From the NCBI GenBank assembly GCA_020650975.1, contig JAIPMN010020048.1:7249-30045 (forward strand): a stretch of 22,797 nt of DNA, read 5' to 3'. Of this stretch, positions 16,072-22,797 are shown piece by piece. The number at the start of each line of letters is the position of its first letter. Positions within the stretch are counted from its first letter, which is position 1. Under the pieces are notes generated by a model, which did no database searches, was not told where the DNA came from, and was given only the letters and a program-made list of their open reading frames with translations. A program made the position numbers and the translations under genes. Origin of the DNA: Apostichopus californicus. Lineage: Eukaryota; Echinodermata; Holothuroidea; Aspidochirotida; Stichopodidae.

Positions 16072-17313
16072 CGATTGTTATTTATGCATGATGAGATGGG
16101 TTCCATCAAATATGTCCGACAGAAATTTCAAACTTTGTGTAGAATAGATTGGTCGGTTTTGTCATGGATAAGTTTACTAAGGCACTGTGCCACAAGCAGG
16201 ACAATGAAGGGGCTGCGTAGGACATAATCCTTTGTACTGTACATTCTCATACAACAGGGACAGCGGTTTCACACAATAGGCATTCCTGGTCTATAGAGAT
16301 GATTCTATTGTTTCACGATATTGAAGCAGCCTTGCAGCTGCTGCAGCTTTCGTTTTTGAAACAATGCCTTGTAATCTGAAAATAAAGACCTCGGATTATT
16401 CGCACTTGATTTATCCGGTTCCTGGACTATCTGGATCCAGCTATTCCTCTGTTAATAATCCTACAGCATTGGATTAATTTCTTTTCCCGACATAACAGTA
16501 CTCTAAATGTCATCAACAAAATTCAACATGTTTTGTTATCACAACTACACATCACTGTTTGGACAATTATTCCAATACTGTGTGTTCTATATATTATTGA
16601 CCCTAATGTACCTTGAATCAACAACTGCCATGGAACACTATGCTAGAGCATTAGGAAACTTATCCAGCTTTTTCCTTTTCACATTTGGACAAACCTCAAT
16701 CCTGTTGCATTTAGATATAGTCCAAATCTTATTCTCTATGAAATTTATTTTTGACAAAACCGAACTCTTCCACAGTTCCCAGTAAATATTTAGAGCTTGT
16801 GGAGCACAGGACATATATTTCTCAAGTCTGCGGTTCAAATCCATCTCCAAAACGCTCTTTTGACCTCCTCAAATTTTCTATATAGTTAACTAGTTCATTG
16901 TTTGGGTACAGCCTTTGCATCAATACAAGCAACATGTTGGTTTCTAAGGTTACAGTGGGTGAGACCATTGCTTAACCAATTCAAAAAACTTATTCAAAAA
17001 TATTTACAGTTAGTCTATGCATAGACATTATGATAATAGTTTGCAGAGATATGATAAGGCAGTAAAAGGCAAATGGTCACCTGAAAAATAGATTTTAAAA
17101 TTATTGCACATGAAAAGAGCAAAAATTAATAATCCAAATGGGAACGTAAAATAAGAAATATTAAAATTCTGCTCCATGCCGCTAGAAAATATACCAACAC
17201 GGTCATTTCAATTAATAGTCTAACATACAAATTGATCTGTGAAAGACTAACAACATTCAAAACTTTTCTTATTTTACACTAGTCACAACCCTTATTCTTC
17301 CCAATGCCACCCT
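16072..17313. other. Intergenic, nothing recognised
   Basis: The overlapping open frames at 16507-16785 (plus) and 16638-16850 (minus) give hydrophobic, Phe/Leu-rich chains as expected from AT-rich DNA, with no family motif, and no splice-compatible continuation was found. Confidence 0.5.
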
Positions 17314-17332
17314 CCCCAACCCCCCCCCCCCC
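17314..17332 (-). other. Poly-C tract (poly-G on minus strand)
   Basis: CCCC, AA, then 13 C in a row. On the minus strand it is a G run able to form a quadruplex. It lies downstream of SLC25A27, just beyond the candidate polyadenylation signal. Confidence 0.8.
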
Positions 17333-17423
17333 TCCATCCAACAAGAACATTAATTTTGAGTAAGAAAAGGAAACACTTTGGACTAACAAACATCCCACAA
17401 TCCATAAAACCATGATAAACATG

Positions 17424-18534
17424 TTTATTACATATTTAAAAATAATGGTATGTTTGGTTTTCACATATTGTGATTTTCGATTCATTTCACTCATTCTTCA
17501 TTTTTGGCTTTTCATTTTCACTGCTTTGGTTAAAACAGTCCAGCTGCTCTGTGTGCCGTTTAAAACTCTCTCTCTCTAAAAAAAAATATGATTCTTGCAA
17601 ATATTGATTTTGTAAAAAAAAAAAAATGCAGTTGTTTGTTGATAATGAAGATATCACATTAATAGTTATTGATGTACTTTACCATTTGTGTTATCACAAA
17701 ACAAGATTTGGGATTTCTTTCTGCTCACATTCTCAGAGTTCAAAGGTCATCTCTATTGCTCAAAAACCTTTTCATACAGAGTTGTTTGACCTGGATCAAG
17801 CTTTTTCAACTAGATCCAGAGGTAAGAAGAGTCCACCTCAAATTTGAAAAAAAAATTAAGGAAAAAATAGAGTTGAAAGAAAAAATCTGACACGCCAGGA
17901 AAAAAAATGAAAATCATAGCCCTACAGTTTCACGTCTGTTTAGTTTAGTAAGACGTTTTGATTCCTTTTTTTTTTTTGTGTGCTATCTCATTCTTAGTGA
18001 TAATTAGACTTGAAGTAAGTCTATCACCACATGACATTTGAGGTCCCAAACTAGCCCTATATTGAATTTTTACTCTTATTCTCCTTGCTTTGTTGTATTT
18101 GCATTGTTTGTTATCTCTCTTTCTTTCAATTTTGGAATTCCACCACGGCAATTAGTATATCCTAGGAGGAATTTTAGTCACAGAATGTATTTTACATCAA
18201 TTGTTGGATCCTGGCATAAATCAACATACAGTTACCATTGCTGCCACAATTGCTATCCAAACACTGGCCGTGTGTCTGTCTTCTATCCTGCAACCGGCAG
18301 GTTTCAAATTTTCACGACGGCAAAAATACCTTCGCATCTTAGGCACTGATTGTGGCATCTATCTTGGCATCCATGACTTGCATTATCTCCACTCCACTTT
18401 CAAGCCACATCAACACAATTTATGGTCAAGATAAATAAAACCTGCCATAACATGCTCTGATAGTGCCGTCACGTGACCAGGCTCGCAACCCTCACTCGCA
18501 CGATCCTCAAGCGCAGCGTCATTTCCCGTCCTGC
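17424..18534 (-). other. SLC25A27: Presumed 3' UTR of SLC25A27
   Basis: No exon or protein similarity was seen on either strand. On the minus strand the first AATAAA downstream of the stop is at 17429-17424, about 1.1 kb away, so the UTR boundary is a guess. Open frames on the plus strand at 18038-18349, 18201-18434 and 17626-17847 lie over this stretch but carry no recognisable motif. Short CT and A/T runs occur near 17565-17630. Confidence 0.35.
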
Positions 18535-18606
18535 TCAAAACGTGTCGATCCCAGAGAATCTTCTGATTTCTTCGTAAGTAATCCAGAAAGTCAACGACCA
18601 CGGAGC
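18535..18606 (-). CDS. SLC25A27: SLC25A27 last coding exon (72 bases), helix 6 and stop
   Basis: On the minus strand, after the acceptor TTCCTCCAG, the frame reads [23 protein letters not shown], then TGA at 18537-18535. This continues the RM of the preceding exon exactly as human UCP4 continues RM with TPWSLVFWLTYEKIR. Y-E-x-x-R is the cytoplasmic gate of the third repeat. I located it by looking for the expected PWS.. FW pattern, so it was predicted before it was found. Confidence 0.93.
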   Translation of the reverse strand, partial: APWSLTFWITYEEIRRFSGIDTF

Positions 18607-21600
18607 CTGGAGGAAGATAAATTTCGTAGAGAGTACCCAAAATAATATGTAGACCTGTCATCTTTTTTTTTTAATACAAAGTTTTTTACTAAAAGTTCTT
18701 TCTTGAAGGTACAAAGTTCTGGTTGTTGAGAGACATTGACAAGAGTCAAACCAGACATATAATAGTCTCAGATGAGGGATAGAAATATTGTTTATTTTCG
18801 AGTTTAGCAGTAGAAGAGATCGATTTCAAAAGTGTGAGTACAGGTGACCATTTCTGCTACCATAGCATATTTTGAGCCAAAAGAAATGACCTCCAAGACA
18901 TGACTTTTTGGGAAGCTGTTTGTAGTGTGGATAAGTAATAATAAGCTTTACACCCCACCCTTACAATTAGTAACTTTTAGACATGTAACAAAATAATAAG
19001 AGAAGACAGAAACTTCATGTGAATTTAGATTATTTTAAATTTCTTTCCTGGTCAGGTGAATACTGTGGCTTCCAACTGAAAACTCCATGCACAAAAAACA
19101 TGGTAAATGACGATAGGCAAAAATTAAGCGCTGGATAGCTCAGTTAATTGAATTCTGGTTTTGAATTCATATCAATACATTCTTTACTCGATTCAAAGAT
19201 GTGTTCATAATTTCAAAATAAAAACTTACTGGTCATGATTTGTGCGTACTCTTAATTTAATGACAACTTACCTAGAAATTCAATATCGTAAAAGTTTCAA
19301 ATTAATTTTAGAGCGGAATTTTAATGTAGAATATTAAAAAACTAGCGGGTGGTTGTAAAAGGGTTTGAGGGAATGTATCGTCAAAAACGATGAGAATATC
19401 ACTCACCATCCTCGCCCAGATTGGCAAGAAGCCTTTATAGAGGGAGAAGAACCCCTCCTGCCTCACGGACTTGAGCAAACAGTCGATGGACGATTTGTAG
19501 AGAAGGCCTCTCCCGTCTTTCCCGATTGGCTGGTTCATGACTCTTGTTTTGACGACGTCGGCGGGGGTACTGAGGGAAGCTGCTACCAGACCTGAGCAAG
19601 AGCTGCAAATCAAATTAATAACCATTAACGATACAGACGAATTGGTTACACACTCGACAGTAGTATGAATGGCTCTGTAAGTCTAACTGTATGGATGACT
19701 TTGGTCACCCGTCTGGCGATGAAGGATTGTAGTCCCGAATAATTACGATATCGGTGATTAACGGGGTCATTTCTCAAAGATGAAAAGTGGTATCAAAATG
19801 CAACCTGGAGTGATAGCAGTGTCTTTGAAACATGTCTAAAACATATCTAACATATTGTTGTGCCAAAAGTCATCTTTGAAGGGACCATAAGGTGAAGCAA
19901 AAAGGTACCAGGAATCAGTTTATCTTGTTGACAAAGTCTATTTAGTGACATAGTATAAATAGGTACTTGCATGAATATACAGTTGAAGAGATTGACATTT
20001 TAAATTTTTATGTCAAGGTCTGCCCACTCATAAATATTCATGAGATGGGAACCAAAACCAATAAAACAACACCCATAACCGCCAGCACAATTGCAAAGGT
20101 TACTGAGCCTTCAGCAACGTAACCAAAAGGGGAAAAGAAAAATAAATTCCCTAATTGGGCAATACCACAATATCCAGTCACTTAATGGTGCACTCTGTTG
20201 TGATCAAATAAATCTTGTTTGCAAAGAAGTTGGATATTGCAACCTAGCTACAATATTCTTGTGATTTTGATTACCCAGGTTAAGTCTATTGTGCTTACTT
20301 ACTCTTGCAGGAAGTGTGTCATGAACTGTAAAACAATCTGCTGACCTTCCTACATCTTTTTTGGTTAAAATTCTACCAAAAAATTTGTACTTCCAACTTC
20401 CTGTTCCTACTCCCATTGTGCTACAAAGTTAATCTTGCGGAGAAGGTGTTAAATGAATGGCATTAGCTAAAGTATTAAAAAATAGAAAAACAAACAAGGG
20501 AATGTACACACACTACTGGCAATATGAACAGTGTGTTGTAACAATGGCATATTACCTTGCCTAGTGATAAATTCTTCACAAGCTGTTTAAAGACTCTTAA
20601 ATGTAAAAGTCACATCATTATTTCGATAGTGTCCCAAAGTCTCAGTTATTTTCCCCATCAGCCCTTGCCCAGGTCAAAGGTTGTGGGTGCAAATAATCAA
20701 TTACCATATCCTCTCACATGACAAACATGAACAGAAAATTAATCGCAATTTCCTTTCAATTCCTGAATCCTGACAGAAACCTAGAGTAATGAACAGCATT
20801 TCTTGTCATTTTCAGGGGTATAGTTTTTTAAGGACATGAGGTTTTTAATGTCAAATGGATAACATCCGTCAGTGTGACAACATTGTATAGTTTTGAATAC
20901 TGGGTTCAACAGAACAGTTGCTATGGTAACGACATGGTCTGAATCTGTTCCGTATAACCATCAAAATCAATAAAGTGCATATTTTCTTAGTAGTGGGTAT
21001 TACACTAGACCTGTCTCATTTGATTGTATGCTAGAAATACATGTGAGTTCAGAGTTACTTTAAACTGAGTAATTTTTGAGAAAGTTTTGGTGATGCTTGG
21101 GGTCATATACAATGCCACAGGGGCAATTTGAAGTCTCAGAATCATCCAAACTATAGGTACTTTTGAAAACATGGATGAGTATCATCATAAAAGCTTGAGG
21201 ATACTATTACTACCGTACTTCAAAGTACTTCAAATCCTAAAACGAAAAAAAAGAATCTGACCTGGCAAGAGCATGTGTGACCCAGTTATCTGCCAGTGTT
21301 GTATTTCGAAGGATGGCTTGCTTGGCTGTGTCGTATGTTGTTAAATCTGTAGAAAAAGATCATTCAGTTGAAAGTAAGACTTGTATTATGGTAGCATTGG
21401 TAACATCAAGTCAACCAAAGGAAGTGTAAGGAGACAGGGGTAATGAGAGGGACCAGGGGAAGTGACTCCCAACAGATAGAAAATTGAACAATTTCTTCGC
21501 TAAGAAATGATCTTTTGTTCACAATAAAATTGTCGCTGAATGAATTGAAAATGGCCCCAGAACATTGTACAAACGTTATTATGGGACAACGAACAATAAT

Positions 21601-22322
21601 TTTCTTGCCGCCGATAAATTTACAGCCAGCGGTTTTCAATATTATTATGCAGGAAGCTAAAGGTTTACAGATTAACTAAGCTGAATACTTACTGAGGGTT
21701 TGCCTATCTTTTATTAATGATCTTAATATGAAGAAGTTTTCTTTGCCTAATACTGAAGCATAAACTATCTTCAAATCAGTACTTGTGATCCTGGTTTAAT
21801 CATGAGGCTTTCCTAGATCTTCTTTTCAATTTCTTTTTACTCTCCCTACTCACAGTAGTTTTCAAGGTATTGCTATCCAGTTTTTCTTACTACACTTTTT
21901 TGGTATTGATTTGTAAACACAAGACGCAACATTTTGACCCGCCTTACACCAATACTGAAATTTTGTTGACCTCTTATTGTACAAAAGTTGGTGTCCATGT
22001 ATTTCAAAAGTCTTTTCAACTTCCACAAATTTTAAAGGCTTCTCCTAAGGCTTCAAGGTTTGACAAAAAACCTGCTTTAAAGATTTTGAAAGATTTTGAC
22101 AAGCTTGAAGGGTTCTAAGCACAGGAATGCTATAGAAAATAACTGTCATTCATTGACTTTGTTTGACCAAGGATTCAGCCAAATGTTTTTTTTTACTCTT
22201 TTCACTCACCTCCCATGTTGACCAGTGCCGCTCTTTGGACATTCGGTACCCATCCTCTCCACAGTCCTGTGAATCCTCTCTTGCGAACGATGTACGAGAA
22301 TGCTCCGATAGCTGTCTTGACC
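18535..22322 (-). CDS. SLC25A27: SLC25A27 / UCP4 mitochondrial carrier (3' half of gene, 4 exons)
   Basis: Coding exons joined on the minus strand: 22322-22210, 21346-21262, 19602-19407, 18606-18535, all with GT-AG introns and matching phases. They give 154 complete codons plus one split codon at the left edge, about the C-terminal half of a carrier of some 320 residues. UCP4 sits in the inner mitochondrial membrane and belongs to the uncoupling-protein branch of the SLC25 family. Seen here are the end of carrier repeat 2 ([10 protein letters not shown], then TTYDTAK with the Y-D-x-x-K cytoplasmic gate) and all of repeat 3: the signature PADVVK, the matrix helix motif EGFFSLYKG, and the gate [17 protein letters not shown] and [17 protein letters not shown] are typical of UCP4 rather than UCP1-3. 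The gene converges on TBL3. Its first exons lie right of the window. Confidence 0.93.
19407..19602 (-). CDS. SLC25A27: SLC25A27 exon, carrier repeat 3 signature
   Basis: Acceptor ATTTGCAG, donor AGGATG|GTGAGT. Codes [20 protein letters not shown], then [39 protein letters not shown] and LPIWARM. It holds the P-x-D-x-x-K carrier signature at the end of helix 5 and the matrix helix with EGFFSLYKG. The minus-strand frame continues past the donor in the intron without similarity. Confidence 0.95.
19603..21261 (-). other. SLC25A27: Large SLC25A27 intron (1659 bases)
   Basis: No exon, repeat family or RNA gene recognised on either strand. A small doubling ACTTCAAAGTACTTCAAA lies at about 21218-21235. 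Confidence 0.55.
21262..21346 (-). CDS. SLC25A27: SLC25A27 exon, transmembrane helix 4 to 5
   Basis: Acceptor TTTTCTACAG, donor CCAG|GTCAGA. Codes (D)[20 protein letters not shown] then WVTHALA. The human counterpart reads [21 protein letters not shown]. The Y-D-x-x-K motif is part of the cytoplasmic salt-bridge network of mitochondrial carriers. At 85 bases it is too short to stand out as an ORF. Confidence 0.92.
21347..22209 (-). other. SLC25A27: SLC25A27 intron with an unexplained plus-strand open frame
   Basis: The plus-strand frame at 21870-22118 gives 82 residues with a Lys/Phe/Pro-rich end ([20 protein letters not shown]). I do not recognise it and it lies antisense within the intron. 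The rest of the intron shows nothing. Confidence 0.45.
22210..22322 (-). CDS. SLC25A27: SLC25A27 exon, end of carrier repeat 2
   Basis: On the minus strand the acceptor TCCTGCCAG precedes the exon and the donor is GGAG|GTGAGT. Codes [37 protein letters not shown]. Human UCP4 has [20 protein letters not shown]. The exon begins with the last base of a split codon whose first part lies in an upstream exon that I could not find before the window edge. Confidence 0.93.
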
Positions 22323-22797
22323 CTGGCAGGAGAAAAAAAATGTTCAAACACAATTGAGAGTTTTGCAAAATAAGATGTGTTATACCATTGTTCTGATACA
22401 TACAACAACTATGTACCATATTAAAAGCAGAATCTATGCAAAGAAACCACTTAACCTTTCCTAACCAGTTTCGACCTTTGCTAGAACTAGAAGGAACAAA
22501 ATTCAACTACTAGGGACGATATGTTTCCATGGTAATTCATAAATAGCTTTATCCTGTCACCAAACTGTGAAAGAAAAGAGATTAGACACATTGTGTGTAT
22601 CCCCTGCATTGTCCAAGCTTGGAGCATAGAGAAAACAGACATTCACCCATGACAGAAAGACAAATAGCTTGATAAGATAACAGTTTAGGGTTGAAGGTGA
22701 TTCTTAATATCACTTAAACATAAAGAACAATGAATGTTATTGTTCCCAGAGTAAAACAAAGGTCAAGGGTCAGGGTCTCAATTCATCACTTGATAAT
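22323..22797 (-). other. SLC25A27: SLC25A27 intron at right edge
   Basis: I looked for the expected preceding exon (a VQMQMEG-like segment in UCP4) on the minus strand and did not find it, so this is taken as intron. Confidence 0.55.

Noticed and set aside
17626-17847. Exon-like stretch with AG before and GTAAGA after (about 17631-17821, plus strand)
   Set aside because: The product resembles nothing I know and no neighbouring exon on the same strand fits, so it is left as chance.
18038-18434. Overlapping plus-strand open frames of 103 and 77 residues
   Set aside because: They lie antisense to the likely 3' UTR of SLC25A27, overlap each other in different frames and show no motif.
21870-22118. 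82-residue plus-strand open frame within an SLC25A27 intron
   Set aside because: No recognisable motif or splice-compatible continuation, and codon content looks like AT-rich non-coding DNA. It could be a transposon remnant but I cannot support that.
1-22797. CRISPR array, bacterial operon, phage or viral insertion
   Set aside because: There are no regularly spaced repeats with unique spacers, no closely packed genes and no viral protein fragments. The genes are intron-rich animal genes.

Overview
This window is nuclear DNA of an animal, most likely a marine invertebrate. It is AT-rich, has GT-AG introns of about 0.3 to 1.7 kb, small exons, no operons, and holds a tRNA-derived SINE family. 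The protein fragments look roughly equally close to vertebrate orthologues, so an invertebrate deuterostome (echinoderm, hemichordate or cephalochordate) fits, but a mollusc-like lineage cannot be excluded from the sequence alone.

Two protein-coding genes lie tail to tail. From the left edge to 11090 on the + strand is the 3' part of TBL3/UTP13, a WD40 nucleolar protein of the small-subunit processome. I could join 15 exons in frame (712 codons before the stop). They cover the last WD40 blades, the complete Utp13 C-terminal domain, and an acidic-then-basic tail that the human protein does not have. The 5' exons lie outside the window. From the right edge down to 18535 on the - strand is the 3' half of SLC25A27/UCP4, a mitochondrial carrier. 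Four exons join in frame, including a 72-base last coding exon with its stop, and give the C-terminal 154 complete codons plus one split codon. Its 5' exons lie beyond 22797.

The 7.4 kb between the two stop codons contains the presumed 3' UTRs, a degenerate TGGGCCCAAAA-type microrepeat, two full-length copies of one SINE with target-site duplications, and one copy of a diverged palindromic repeat whose partner lies in a TBL3 intron. TBL3 introns also hold a fold-back element with 24-base perfect arms, a 260-base tandem duplication, and a local duplication that copies a 5' splice site.

The two genes are not obviously linked in function: one works in ribosome assembly in the nucleolus, the other in mitochondrial transport. 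I found no rRNA, no intact tRNA gene, no CRISPR array, and no sign of a new multi-gene system. The best candidates for something undescribed are the SINE body with three short hairpins, the TBL3 tail, and the palindromic repeat family.
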